Shown: positions 1 to 10,155 of the stretch, piece by piece
Layout: every line of letters begins with the position of its first letter
Position numbering within the stretch: the stretch's first letter is position 1
From: a virus
IMG/VR virus record: IMGVR_UViG_3300025594_000007
Span: 1-62,712 of that record
Length of the DNA stretch: 62,712 nt
Reading direction: 5' to 3' (one strand)
Notes under the pieces: model-generated
Told to the model about the DNA's origin: nothing
Database searches by the model: none
The model's input: only the letters and a program-made list of their open reading frames with translations
Position numbers and translations under genes: made by a program

Positions 1-1707
1 ATCAGCTGGGTCAAGTTGAGCTGTGCCATTTAAAATTCTTTTTTCTGTTCCTTTTAAAGAACTCACTGTTTTAACAGTTTGATATGGAAGATTTAAGAAT
101 GATGAACTAATATTTGTATCATGTATGCGCTTACCGTTTTTTGGTTCAACGATAAAGTCCATAGTTCCTACATCAGTAATCTCTACAACAGGAGGTACTG
201 CGATTCGTTTAACATCTTTATATGGTCGACTGGTATTATTAGAACGAGCAATGTCGGTAAGATATAGTCTAGCTCTTACTTTGCCATCAGCGTTTTCACC
301 AAGTACCTCAACAGTTGATATTCTACATGTACCTACATCATTAACAAAGTCGTTAACATCTTCAGTTGACCACATAGTATAAGTTTGAACATTTGCATAA
401 TCAAGTGCAGGTAAACCAAAGGATGTATCATCGATGTAACCTTCAACATATGTTCCTAAATCTGCAGTGATCGCAGTTTTTAATAACTCGCCATTATTTT
501 TATCTATATATGACTCACGCGCACGACTTGCAAAAAGAGAAATCTGCTCAGGTAGATCTACTCTATAACCTTTAACATAAGCAGTTGACGGTTGAATAGT
601 AACAGCATAATCATCGTTAGAATCAGTAACACTTTGATATCCAGCTTCGTTTAAATCTTGTAATGATTTGTATAATCCATTAAATCTACCTACAGGATTT
701 CCATCTTCGCCATCTCCACCCCAAATATCGCGAACTTCTAAACTAAATGGATCTAAAACATAATCACCAGATTCCTCTGATGTTCTTGTTGCAAAAATAT
801 CGTTTAGCGGGCTTTCATTATTTTCAACTTTTGTTTCTAAAATAATATTAGAATCTTGAATTTCAAGTATAACAATATTAGATAGATCCAGAGTTTCGTC
901 TTTAACGAGAGCTAGATTAAGTGAAATTTGATAACGATCTGCGCCAGGCGCTGCATAGTTAGGAAACCCATTTGAGTTATCAAGAAGAGTTTGGTCATCA
1001 TTATAATTAACGGTATCTTCTCTTACAGTTAATATAAGATAGCCGGAATATACAAATTCATCGTCATCTAATGCAATCGCTGTAATTTGTTCTTTAACAG
1101 GAACACAATTTCCCTTTATGAAAAATATACCATTACTGATACTTGCGCCAACTGCTAAACCTTGCTTAATAACTCCAGCAATAAAGGATGTATCAATTTC
1201 TTTATTTTCAATTGTAATATCAGTCGCACTAAATTCACCGAGGTTTGTATCATCTTCGCTAACAGTGTCGGCAGTATAATGAATAAAAAGCCTATATGTT
1301 TTACTAGGGTTTTCTGATTCTTCATTAGCTTCTAAAATATCAACTTTGTTTATACTAGCAGTAAGCGTAGTATTAATCTGTTGTAATTCTATATTAGCTA
1401 AATCAGTTGACCATAATTCAAATGTCGATACAAAATCACTAGGTACTTCTACATCGATATAACGTAAAGTATCATCAAATGAAGCGCCTCCTCCTACAAT
1501 AGGAGAATTAGATTGAAACAAACCCTGGCCAAGTTTATCAACCTGGCTTTGCAAAATTGATTGTGCCTGATTTAATTCCCTAGCTTGAACACTTTGGCCT
1601 GGCTTAAATAAAATTCTTAAATAATTTTTATCTTCAGGCGTTAATCCATTAGCATCAGGTGTATTAAAGTCGTCATAATAATTTTCCGGATATATTGTAA
1701 TTGACAT
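1..1707 (-). CDS. Virion structural protein, DUF4815-like, partial (C-terminus off the left edge)
   Basis: The frame is open from an ATG at 1707 to the edge of the window, so at least 569 N-terminal residues are present and the C-terminus is missing. The N-terminus (PENYYDDF, then KNYLRILFKPGQSVQARELN about residues 28-47) is the hallmark of a large structural family annotated DUF4815 in marine T4-like phages; that match is from memory. The rest is beta-rich and acidic with no enzyme motif. It is the last gene seen in the baseplate/fibre run and starts 2 nt after the upstream gene stops, so it is probably translated from the same late mRNA. A baseplate-peripheral or fibre-attachment role is inferred from position. 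Confidence 0.75.
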   Translation of the reverse strand, partial: MSITIYPENYYDDFNTPDANGLTPEDKNYLRILFKPGQSVQARELNQAQSILQSQVDKLGQGLFQSNSPIVGGGASFDDTLRYIDVEVPSDFVSTFELWSTDLANIELQQINTTLTASINKVDILEANEESENPSKTYRLFIHYTADTVSEDDTNLGEFSATDITIENKEIDTSFIAGVIKQGLAVGASISNGIFFIKGNCVPVKEQITAIALDDDEFVYSGYLILTVREDTVNYNDDQTLLDNSNGFPNYAAPGADRYQISLNLALVKDETLDLSNIVILEIQDSNIILETKVENNESPLNDIFATRTSEESGDYVLDPFSLEVRDIWGGDGEDGNPVGRFNGLYKSLQDLNEAGYQSVTDSNDDYAVTIQPSTAYVKGYRVDLPEQISLFASRARESYIDKNNGELLKTAITADLGTYVEGYIDDTSFGLPALDYANVQTYTMWSTEDVNDFVNDVGTCRISTVEVLGENADGKVRARLYLTDIARSNNTSRPYKDVKRIAVPPVVEITDVGTMDFIVEPKNGKRIHDTNISSSFLNLPYQTVKTVSSLKGTEKRILNGTAQLDPAD

Positions 1708-1708
1708 T

Positions 1709-3358
1709 TTATAATTGTATAATTAGTTTTAATTCTTCGTTTTGGCCTTCTTCTCTTTGAATGCCACTTCGGTTATCCAAAAATAATACACTACCTGAGT
1801 CTCTTTCATATGAAGGCTCAAAGAGTTCCTTAATAGTGGTTCCTGTATATTGGCCAACGACTTGACTATCTGGAGACTGAAATGTTAGTTGCTCTCCTAG
1901 AGGATCTATATCGGTATATCCGAATTTATGATCTGTATAATAATAATATGAAAAATACGATAATGGTGATTGAGTGGTATTAGAATCGACAGTCTGAATA
2001 TAAGCAATTACGCCGCATTGTTTTCCATTTTGCCAAATCTTCCAACCTGGCCCAATTTCAATATTATCAATTGATGGGATTATTTGTTGAACTGGATCAC
2101 CTTCACCTTCTAATTGGAAAAACCGCATTGGCGTAACAAAGTCGTCGTTAAGTATAGGATTACCTGCTGTTGATGACAACGGATTTTTAACCAAAGAGAT
2201 TTGATGATACTTTGTATTATTAGGAACAAACGGCGCAAGACTGGTGTCTGCAAATAATCCAACATACCAGCTTGGCAGAGTTTCGCTTTTAATTCCACCG
2301 AATCCAGTTAAAGGAGCAATAAGAGGAATTATAACAGCCTCTTGTCTTTCACTAACAGCAGGCCGCACGTCACTTTCAAGTTGTAATATATTATCGGCAT
2401 CGCCTGGATTTGTTTCATTAACTAAAAGAGGATCTAAGACAAGCTTGGCTTTACTAAAGCCCCATGCGGCAATTTCTTGGCTTACTACTCCAGCACCACC
2501 GTCTGCGTAATCAATTTCATATGGAAAATTATTATCTTCTTTATAATATTTTACACTAACAATTTTAGCAGTATCATTGACAGGATCTGCTGAAAGATCA
2601 CCCGAATCAATCGTAATTTCTAATGAAACTGTAATTTCTTTAGGATTACCGTTAAGATCTAATCCAACCAAAGTACCAGTATAATCATTACTCGTACTTT
2701 CGTTCAATAAAGAAGGGTGGCGATAAATATTACCTCCATTAATAACTTTAAAACCATAAACGGCTCCAGCAGTAATATCAGAAGATGTCGTTGAAGATAT
2801 GGTTGGTAGTTGGTCATCCGTAACTGCAATGAACGAACTTGTATTAATTGATGAAAACTGGTTATATTTTCCTAGGTAAGTCCAATCATATTCTCCTTCA
2901 CCACTTGTATATAATCCATAATTATTAACCTCTTCGGCCGCGACCGGCGCAAAGGAACCGGCAACGGTCGCGTCACTTGTTTTACCAATACATAAAAATA
3001 GTTTATCATCACCAACTGTAATATAACACGGCTTTAACCCTGTGTCAGGACAACCATAAAAACAACTTGGGTCAAATGGATCATAAACTTTATACGAAGA
3101 TAATACATCATATGGATTTTTAGGAATAACATTAGTGATATTATTACTTGTTATTTTAAATAATCCGGTAAGATGCTCAAGAGTTCGTCTTTCATCTCCG
3201 AATGTACCGTTTGGAAACGGTGATGCGTCGTTACTGGAAAAAACGTCATCCCATGGATCTTGTTGACCAATACCTATATAATAATTATTGGTTGCAAAAT
3301 CGTCCGAAAAAAGTTTTTTCGTATTCTTTCTAAATTGTTCTGTAATAATTGCGGCCAT
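1709..3358 (-). CDS. Virion structural protein, probable baseplate wedge component
   Basis: This 549-residue protein begins MAAIITEQFRKNTKKLF and then has NNYYIGIGQQDPW at about residues 24-36. That type of start is shared by structural proteins next to gp6 and gp25 in marine T4-like phages. A Cys-containing loop (SCFYGCPD) lies near residue 100. The remainder is beta-rich, as expected of a wedge or fibre-connector protein. The late box TATAAATA ends 6 nt before the ATG. T4 would have gp7, gp8 and gp10 here; I cannot say which of these it replaces. Confidence 0.65.
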   Translation of the reverse strand: MAAIITEQFRKNTKKLFSDDFATNNYYIGIGQQDPWDDVFSSNDASPFPNGTFGDERRTLEHLTGLFKITSNNITNVIPKNPYDVLSSYKVYDPFDPSCFYGCPDTGLKPCYITVGDDKLFLCIGKTSDATVAGSFAPVAAEEVNNYGLYTSGEGEYDWTYLGKYNQFSSINTSSFIAVTDDQLPTISSTTSSDITAGAVYGFKVINGGNIYRHPSLLNESTSNDYTGTLVGLDLNGNPKEITVSLEITIDSGDLSADPVNDTAKIVSVKYYKEDNNFPYEIDYADGGAGVVSQEIAAWGFSKAKLVLDPLLVNETNPGDADNILQLESDVRPAVSERQEAVIIPLIAPLTGFGGIKSETLPSWYVGLFADTSLAPFVPNNTKYHQISLVKNPLSSTAGNPILNDDFVTPMRFFQLEGEGDPVQQIIPSIDNIEIGPGWKIWQNGKQCGVIAYIQTVDSNTTQSPLSYFSYYYYTDHKFGYTDIDPLGEQLTFQSPDSQVVGQYTGTTIKELFEPSYERDSGSVLFLDNRSGIQREEGQNEELKLIIQL

Positions 3359-3364
3359 TGTTTA

Positions 3365-3372
3365 TATTTATA
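3365..3372 (-). promoter_or_regulatory. T4-type late promoter TATAAATA
   Basis: An exact TATAAATA on the minus strand ends 6 nt before the ATG of the wedge-like gene. T4 late transcription starts about 6-7 nt past this box, so the predicted mRNA begins at or next to the start codon. Confidence 0.7.
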
Positions 3373-3397
3373 CTTTTAATATTTATTTTTTTATTCA

Positions 3398-6300
3398 TTA
3401 ATTTGAATTACTTTCAGTTGCATACCAACAAATTAATTCTGAGGCAGGACCTGGTTCAAAATAAACTAATGAATTGAGATAATCTGAATCTGATATGAAG
3501 ACATCGTTAGCATTTAAGTCGTCTAAAGCGCTTCCATATTCAACAATATCTTTTATATATTCTATATTTTTAATATATATTTGATATTGTGCTGTTGATG
3601 GAATTTCGTCAAAAAACAATTTTAGTGTATTATTATCTATTGCTTTCCCTTGAACATAAATAAGGTCGCCTGTTGATATCTCTCTGGCAGTATACATAAT
3701 GTTTGAAGATCCAATGTTGTGGTTAATTTCAATTTCATTATTAATTCCATCGCCAATATTAAATATTCTATCACTTGGCTCAGCATCATAAAATACTGAA
3801 ACCTTTAAAGAATCTGGAGATAACTCTGGTTTTTCATTAAACGATAGTTCTAAATTATTTGAATCAACCGTTCGGCCGCTTACCATTATATTTTGTTTAG
3901 CGATTAATTCGCTAACGGCAAAAATAACATTTTCATTATTAAGATTATGGTTAACGTTATATGTCCAAATACTATTATCTGCTGGCTCAATCGCAGTTCC
4001 TGAATTAATTTTAATTGCGCTTGGATTACGAGCCAATCTTAATGTTGAATTAGTGCCAAAAAGTTGTGGCGCTTGTTGAAATCTAGTTGATTTACTTAAG
4101 TTAGATACATCATATCCCCATGATCCACCGCGGATGACTCTATTTGCTTCAGGATTTACTTTTGCGACACGAAGACCTTTCGACGGGCTCCCGGTATTTG
4201 CACCGGCAAACTCACGCTCGGTATTTATCAAGTTGTTTGCAAATAAACCAAAGCTACCGCCGCGGTGTACCCGATTAGCAAGCACGTTAACGTTAGCGCC
4301 ATCAAAAGTATTCTCCGTATGTTCGTATACATTACCACCTTGTCCCATTGTACCATAAGGACTGAGCCCACCAGCCTCTGTGACATCAGCTGGGCTTAAA
4401 GGTGTTACACCGGCACCGACAAATACCGCGGTATCATCAACAGTTCCAGATGTTACAGCTGTTGGAGCACTATCACTGCCTGTTGGATATAACCAATAAC
4501 CAGCGTTAGTACCGCCACTCTTATAATAAGCGGCTTTATACCACTCATTTTCGTTCGGTATAAAGTATTTTGCGTCTTTATGTCTGAATAGATTTTCGCC
4601 GTCGGTTTGCCACGCTTCGCCAGAAGTCCAAACCTCAATATTTGTAGAACTGCCAGGTGCAGTAAAATTATATGCTGGCTGTATACCCTCTCTTTCGTTA
4701 AGCCAGTTAACATAACGAGCACATTCGTTCCAAGTTATGTCTGTAGCTGGTTTATTAGCGCCACGAAGAGGTGAGGTAAGTGTAATCGGTTGAAGATTAT
4801 TTGCGGGGTCTGCATTATATTCAGCAATGTTACCTTCAGTAATTTCAAACTTACTGATATCATATGCATATGATACATCACCATAGCCGGTGGTATCAGC
4901 GGCGTTACCCTCATCGCCAATAGTTACAAACGTTAACTCTTCTAAAAGATCTATCGTTGAGTTAGCGGCATCTTCAATAAATTCATAAGCATTACCACCC
5001 TGACCCATAGTACCATATGAACTTAATCCACCTGCTTCATAAACAGATGCCACCGTATCATTGATTGGATCTTGGTCAAATACTGCGGTTCCTTCATCGG
5101 TTCCACTTGCAACCGCAGTTGGTGGCGTATCGCTTCCTGTTGGATATTCATAATATCCGCCCAAACCTTCTCCGTTTTTATTAGGATCATAATAAGCAGC
5201 TTTATACCATTCATCTTCGCTTGGTATGAAATATCTTGCGTCTTTATGCCTAAACCGATTACTAGCAGACCATGAATCTGCTAAAGGCCATAATTCAATA
5301 GGGTCGTTATCATTTGAAGTTGTAAAGTTATATGCTTCATGATAACCATATCTTACATTTAACCAATTAATAAATCTTGAAAATTGATTAAAACTAAAAC
5401 CTAAAGGTGAACTATCAGGATCTCCTGAAATAGGCAATGGTGCATCCCACCATAATTCAATATCTGATATTTTAATTTCATATTTTGCTATTTCATAATC
5501 ATATGAAACTGAACCATAACTGCCATCTGCTGGGTTATTAATATCTTCTATTAATACATAATCATTTCCACTTATTATAGTGTCATCTCCATCAAATATT
5601 TCAGTGAATCCATTATTAACTGGTTGGTTATTATTAATGGCTTTAAAAATAGTAACATAATACTCATTTTCTTGTGGAACCTCCGAAAATATAAATGAAA
5701 TTATATTTTCATTAAAAACTTCCCATTGAACAATATCATTTAATTCACCGGTTATAACATTATGAATAATTGGTATAACATTCGTTGTGCCTAAATTATG
5801 AGTAATTGGTAAGACACTATTAAGCCCATCTCCAAGTTTAAATGAAAGAAAGTTTTCTAAAATTCCAGACGAGCTTGCTTGCTTAATATAAATTTCATAT
5901 TGCTCTGAAGAAGGTGGAGTATTAAATTCTAATTTAATATTATTGTCATCTATAACTTCGGCATATACAAATTGAACAGCGTCACCGGTTGAGATTTCTT
6001 TTAGAGCAAAAGCAACATCTGCATAACCAATTCCATGATCAACTATTATTTCGGTATCAATGCCATTACCAATACGGCTAGAAAAATCGTTACTTTCTTC
6101 GTTATAATATATTGTAACATAATACCCACCAGGAGACGCCGCCGGTTCTTCAGCAAACGTTAGTCTTAATATATCATTATTAATATAAGTGGCATTAGGT
6201 AAAACAAATTCGTTAGTTTCTAAGTCTCTAACAGAGAAAAGTAACTTATCATGCGAAAGGTTATGACTTATATCTTTAATCCAATATGAAGTGCCATTAA

Positions 6301-7768
6301 TGTCGGTTTCAATAGTGTCACTACCTTCAAAACTTTCAACGTAACCATTAGTAAATTCTGTTATATCAACTTTAAAAATATAAGCGCTATATTCAGAAAT
6401 ATTTGGAGCTGAATCAAAATTAAAAACAACAGTATTTAAATCGGTAACCTCAGTATGCGCATAAACAGAAAGTTCCCCTGTAATATTATTCTTAAGTAAA
6501 GGAACGATATCATATGTATTAAAATTATGTATAACAGATAAAGAAGTATCTATTGAATTACCAATTGTAATTTTTTTGCGATCTCCAGCATCAATCACTT
6601 CATTTGTATAATCAGCCCAAGCATTAAGATCAACAATAGGAGTTTCATTGGGATCAATAATACAAGTATAGGAACGAGAAAAATCATCAACCGATGTATC
6701 ATAACTCCAACCGGCAAATCTAGTATTATTATTTTCAACAGTTCTCCCAGGATTAAACTCTAATTCAGTCCCACCAATTGTATAATCTGAATATCCATCG
6801 GTATACGCGCCATGCTCTAGGTATTTACCGATTCCTCTATAAATATCATCCCACCGCTTTACTTGGCCATAAGGCTCGTCCGTAATTAAAAGCGATATTG
6901 CATATGATGCGTAAATCGCTTTTAGGTTATATTTAGAACATTTAGAATTAATCGTGTTTCTTAAATATTCAATGTAATGTACGTTACTATTATATAAGAC
7001 AGTAAATACATAAACCAGTCTTAAATCAATACATGGCTGGAATAAAGGACTATGCTTGCCAACCGCTTTTTCCCAATCAATACTTTCCCAAAAATCGCAA
7101 GGATCTTCTGGCAGTTCTCCATCTTTTAGATATTTTGTTAATACTCCACACCCGTCATTCCACATTGTTTCCAACGCAGTATCTCCACCAATTGCACTAA
7201 TTGTTAATGCTGTGAAAAACTTTAATCCGGCTGGGTGAACGAATTTTTTAAATTCGCTTTTCCATTCTGCGGCATCTCGGTTACTACTGATTAAGTATGA
7301 AAACTCTTGATATCTATAGCTGTCTCTTAATTTAAATTTATCAGATGATACGGATTTATCATTACTTGTATCGAAAATAAAGTCCTTTGGATATATTAAG
7401 GTTACAACTTCATTATAGAATATTTTAAAGAATGTATAAACGCTTTCTTCACTACCTCGATTAGTATAATAGTTTGCAATTATTTTAAAAAGCCTTTGCC
7501 GATCTAATGTTTCAGATTGCGGAATGTTCGGAGCAATAACTCTTTCAATTGCGTCTAAATATTTTTCACTTGCTAAATCAATATCATGAGATGATATTAA
7601 ATTTGAAATTTCAAAGGAGGGTCCTAGTTCAGTATTAAGATGTTTATAATATTCTTTAATTAAGACTATAAGTTTCTTAGACTCACTTTCAAAAAAGTCA
7701 GGAAGAACATCTGATGCAGAATAATTTTCTACAGCCTTTGAATTACCACTAGCTACGCTTTGAATCAT
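3398..7768 (-). CDS. Giant baseplate-associated protein with two FGE-sulfatase/C-type-lectin-fold domains
   Basis: The protein has 1456 residues. Residues 1-140 resemble the N-terminal region of large baseplate proteins of marine T4-like phages (helical, NYYTNRGSEESVYTFFKIFYN). Residues about 260-750 hold repeated beta units, each with a variant of INHNIG or VDHGIGYADV. Two formylglycine-generating-enzyme-like (SUMF1/FGE-sulfatase) domains follow at about 756-940 and 948-1206; each has RFINWLN or RYVNWLN, a FRHKDA block and IPSEDEWYKAAYY or IPNENEWYKAAYY. The second ends in two tandem copies of an RGGS(F/W)G...LR(V/L)A unit at about 1170-1225. More beta repeats form the C-terminus. The start is 4 nt after the gp6 stop. 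The FGE fold is also the C-type-lectin fold, so host-receptor binding is inferred rather than sulfatase activation. No FGE copper-site cysteine pair is evident. Confidence 0.8.
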   Translation of the reverse strand: MIQSVASGNSKAVENYSASDVLPDFFESESKKLIVLIKEYYKHLNTELGPSFEISNLISSHDIDLASEKYLDAIERVIAPNIPQSETLDRQRLFKIIANYYTNRGSEESVYTFFKIFYNEVVTLIYPKDFIFDTSNDKSVSSDKFKLRDSYRYQEFSYLISSNRDAAEWKSEFKKFVHPAGLKFFTALTISAIGGDTALETMWNDGCGVLTKYLKDGELPEDPCDFWESIDWEKAVGKHSPLFQPCIDLRLVYVFTVLYNSNVHYIEYLRNTINSKCSKYNLKAIYASYAISLLITDEPYGQVKRWDDIYRGIGKYLEHGAYTDGYSDYTIGGTELEFNPGRTVENNNTRFAGWSYDTSVDDFSRSYTCIIDPNETPIVDLNAWADYTNEVIDAGDRKKITIGNSIDTSLSVIHNFNTYDIVPLLKNNITGELSVYAHTEVTDLNTVVFNFDSAPNISEYSAYIFKVDITEFTNGYVESFEGSDTIETDINGTSYWIKDISHNLSHDKLLFSVRDLETNEFVLPNATYINNDILRLTFAEEPAASPGGYYVTIYYNEESNDFSSRIGNGIDTEIIVDHGIGYADVAFALKEISTGDAVQFVYAEVIDDNNIKLEFNTPPSSEQYEIYIKQASSSGILENFLSFKLGDGLNSVLPITHNLGTTNVIPIIHNVITGELNDIVQWEVFNENIISFIFSEVPQENEYYVTIFKAINNNQPVNNGFTEIFDGDDTIISGNDYVLIEDINNPADGSYGSVSYDYEIAKYEIKISDIELWWDAPLPISGDPDSSPLGFSFNQFSRFINWLNVRYGYHEAYNFTTSNDNDPIELWPLADSWSASNRFRHKDARYFIPSEDEWYKAAYYDPNKNGEGLGGYYEYPTGSDTPPTAVASGTDEGTAVFDQDPINDTVASVYEAGGLSSYGTMGQGGNAYEFIEDAANSTIDLLEELTFVTIGDEGNAADTTGYGDVSYAYDISKFEITEGNIAEYNADPANNLQPITLTSPLRGANKPATDITWNECARYVNWLNEREGIQPAYNFTAPGSSTNIEVWTSGEAWQTDGENLFRHKDAKYFIPNENEWYKAAYYKSGGTNAGYWLYPTGSDSAPTAVTSGTVDDTAVFVGAGVTPLSPADVTEAGGLSPYGTMGQGGNVYEHTENTFDGANVNVLANRVHRGGSFGLFANNLINTEREFAGANTGSPSKGLRVAKVNPEANRVIRGGSWGYDVSNLSKSTRFQQAPQLFGTNSTLRLARNPSAIKINSGTAIEPADNSIWTYNVNHNLNNENVIFAVSELIAKQNIMVSGRTVDSNNLELSFNEKPELSPDSLKVSVFYDAEPSDRIFNIGDGINNEIEINHNIGSSNIMYTAREISTGDLIYVQGKAIDNNTLKLFFDEIPSTAQYQIYIKNIEYIKDIVEYGSALDDLNANDVFISDSDYLNSLVYFEPGPASELICWYATESNSN
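4020..4260 (-). repeat. Tandem duplicated lectin-fold tail segment (variable-region-like)
   Basis: Within the giant protein, two consecutive segments of about 40 residues share the pattern RV.RGGS(F/W)G, then a divergent middle, then LR(V/L)A. The first lies near 4150-4260 and the second near 4020-4135. The conserved frame with a divergent middle is what is seen at the C-terminus of C-type-lectin domains diversified by retroelements. Here it may simply be an old duplication. Confidence 0.6.
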
Positions 7769-7772
7769 TTAA

Positions 7773-9695
7773 TTAACTTCTTTCTCTTGGGAATGCTTTA
7801 TAATCAATTGACTGAGTAACTCCGCCTCGAGCGATTTCATCAGGATTTGCAATTATCCTCGTTGAAGTTTCATCAATCCTTAAAAGGAAGTTTCTAGTTC
7901 CAACAACATCATTAGATTTAGGATGCACCATTATTTTTAATTTAACAGGATTATCTGCAAATATAGAACGAAGCTTTAATACACCGGTATCTAAATTTAA
8001 TTCGCCAACATCCCTAATCTTAGTAATAGAATTTTGCTCGCCCCTCTTATAAAGAAATATATTTCTTTCACGAGTTGAGTTTATTTTTGCTTCATCTCCT
8101 AAAAATACGAGCTCTCCATTTTCAGTCCATGGAATGTCTGATGATGTTTGTACTAAAACGGTTCCATCATCAACGGTTAAAGGAACACCAAACTCAATAT
8201 TAAATACATTTTGGCTATTATCATCAGGAATATCAATTGTTTGTTGTACAAATACCCTAACGTGAGTATTAAGAATAGCACGTGACGCATTATCAACTGC
8301 TCCAACAAATTGAGAATACCTAAAGATAGTATCAAACTTATTTAAAACATTATTGTTATAAGGTATTAATACCTCTCTTTCAACAACGGCCTGCATTTCA
8401 TTTGTTACTAAACTCGTAATGTTTGTATCATATTTAAATAATACATCAAGAACAATATTAATATATTTTGCATCAACAATTTCTGGTTGAATAGATAGAA
8501 TTTTTTTAGTATTAAGATAATCTACTATTTCTTTTTTATTTAAATTACTAAGCTTTTCATATTGTTGGCTATTAGAAAAGCTATCAAGCGCAATGAAGAT
8601 TTTACCATATTGAGGAGGAATGTTGTCTTCACCGCCCCACACACTTGCGCTTTGAATATATCCAAACTTAGAAAGAATTAAGCTTCGATAATCATCTGCA
8701 GTAACCGCTCTGTTTTGAGTAGTAAAAGAATTGGTTGAATTAATCTTTAATTCATTATTTGATTCTTTAACAGATCCACCAAAGACTCGAGCGTTATCTT
8801 TAATACCTAATGAAATTGGTTTTCCAATAGGACTATTATTATCATTAATTTGGTTAACTGAAAAAGGAGAGTTTAAACCATTTGCCGCCGTTCCCTGGGT
8901 GGTTAAATATTCAATTTCAATAACCTGGCCAGAAGTAAGGTTTTTACCAAAAACGCCATTACCGAAATATATTTCATATCTTCCAAATGAATTTTCAAAT
9001 ATAAAGTAAATTGTAGAATCTTCATTTACATCGCCAATATTAGAATAACGATTAAATACAACGGCGCTTCCTTCACTTTTGTTTGTTGTAGGATAAACCC
9101 TAACAATAAGAGTACTTAAATCGACGTCTTCATCTATAATTTCATACCTAGATCCATCGTCACTAGCATCTACAGCAAACGTTCTTGAAATTAAGCTGCC
9201 TTCTCTTGCAACAATCGGGGAATCCTCTGTCGTTTGATAATAAAAACTTCCGTCATCTGCTATTTTTTCAAGACGAATAATATCATCGAGAACAACAAAA
9301 TTAAATGATTCTTGGTTAAATTGAGATGAAAATATACTACCCTTTGGAATAACATATTCAATCGGAGAGTCTTCTTCTGCTTGAAATTTACCGTCAAGAA
9401 TAGCAATTGGCGCACTATAACTACGAGGAACATATCCTAAAAGTTTTGCAGAACTAACAATACTTGATCGTATTTGCGCACTATCAATAAAGCTTTCATT
9501 AACTGCCATGTGAGCGGTTACCGCATTATAATGAGTATTATATGCTAAAACATCAATCAGATTATTTATGTTTGAACTTTCAAAATCCCAGTCAGTCAAT
9601 TCGGACTCACCATTTTTGAAATAATCAATAATGTTTTGTTTAATAGTTTCAAAATCTAATTCTGAAACTTTTAGTTGTTCTCCTACTTGTGCCAT
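7773..9695 (-). CDS. gp6: Baseplate wedge protein gp6
   Basis: This 640-residue protein matches the gp6 family. The N-terminal block (DWDFESSNINNLIDVLAYNTHYNA, about residues 39-62, then SAKLLGYVPRS about 82-92) is diagnostic, and length and order (gp25 - gp6) match T4. gp6 forms the ring holding baseplate wedges together and undergoes the hexagon-to-star change on adsorption. A central stretch (about residues 320-420) resembles the J-like domain shared with gpJ of P2. It lies 4 nt after gp25, consistent with one late transcript. Confidence 0.92.
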   Translation of the reverse strand: MAQVGEQLKVSELDFETIKQNIIDYFKNGESELTDWDFESSNINNLIDVLAYNTHYNAVTAHMAVNESFIDSAQIRSSIVSSAKLLGYVPRSYSAPIAILDGKFQAEEDSPIEYVIPKGSIFSSQFNQESFNFVVLDDIIRLEKIADDGSFYYQTTEDSPIVAREGSLISRTFAVDASDDGSRYEIIDEDVDLSTLIVRVYPTTNKSEGSAVVFNRYSNIGDVNEDSTIYFIFENSFGRYEIYFGNGVFGKNLTSGQVIEIEYLTTQGTAANGLNSPFSVNQINDNNSPIGKPISLGIKDNARVFGGSVKESNNELKINSTNSFTTQNRAVTADDYRSLILSKFGYIQSASVWGGEDNIPPQYGKIFIALDSFSNSQQYEKLSNLNKKEIVDYLNTKKILSIQPEIVDAKYINIVLDVLFKYDTNITSLVTNEMQAVVEREVLIPYNNNVLNKFDTIFRYSQFVGAVDNASRAILNTHVRVFVQQTIDIPDDNSQNVFNIEFGVPLTVDDGTVLVQTSSDIPWTENGELVFLGDEAKINSTRERNIFLYKRGEQNSITKIRDVGELNLDTGVLKLRSIFADNPVKLKIMVHPKSNDVVGTRNFLLRIDETSTRIIANPDEIARGGVTQSIDYKAFPRERS

Positions 9696-9699
9696 AAAA

Positions 9700-10131
9700 T
9701 TATCTTAATCTGTTTAATGTAAATGTGACTTCTTCATCTGTATCATATCCTGCTATAAATACTATTGATACGTCGTAATCTGTATCAAATTGTCTTTGAA
9801 AAACTTCAACGCTCTTTATTTTTACTCTTGGTTCGAGTCTAGATAAAGCAATTTTGATTTCGCTTCTAATAGAAATTGCCGTAACCGGAGTAGGATGTTC
9901 AAATAAAAGGGTTTGTATTTTAGTCCCAAATGAAGGATTAAATGCTCGTGATCCTGCTGGAGTTAAAATAATATTTCTTATACTATTTTTAATAGCGTCA
10001 ATATCGGTTGCTAAAATAACTCTGCCAGAAATTGGGTGAGTTAAACTATCACTAATATCACTATAATATCTTTCTGAAATAACCTTTGGCGAATAACCAG
10101 GTGAGTTAAAGTCTGACAGAATGGTGTTCAT
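9700..10131 (-). CDS. gp25: Baseplate wedge protein gp25
   Basis: At 143 residues this is close to T4 gp25 (132). The segment DIDAIKNSIRNIILTPAGSRAFNPSFG followed by LFEHP is the gp25/GPW family signature; the same fold is found in type VI secretion TssE. gp25 joins the gp6-gp7-gp53 wedge core and nucleates sheath polymerisation. The late box TATAAATA lies 8 nt upstream of the ATG, so gp25 and gp6 are probably co-transcribed from it. Confidence 0.93.
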   Translation of the reverse strand: MNTILSDFNSPGYSPKVISERYYSDISDSLTHPISGRVILATDIDAIKNSIRNIILTPAGSRAFNPSFGTKIQTLLFEHPTPVTAISIRSEIKIALSRLEPRVKIKSVEVFQRQFDTDYDVSIVFIAGYDTDEEVTFTLNRLR

Positions 10132-10139
10132 ATATTATT

Positions 10140-10147
10140 TATTTATA
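10140..10147 (-). promoter_or_regulatory. T4-type late promoter TATAAATA
   Basis: An exact TATAAATA on the minus strand lies 8 nt upstream of the gp25 start, again implying a leader of only a few nucleotides. Confidence 0.7.
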
Positions 10148-10155
10148 ATAAAAAA

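Noticed and set aside
1-1707. Plus-strand frame at 125-382
   Set aside because: It lies wholly within the antisense of the open DUF4815-type frame and shows no coding character.
3398-7768. A complete diversity-generating retroelement
   Set aside because: The lectin-fold tail looks variable-region-like, but no reverse transcriptase frame and no adenine-rich template copy were seen in the window. Only the resemblance is reported.
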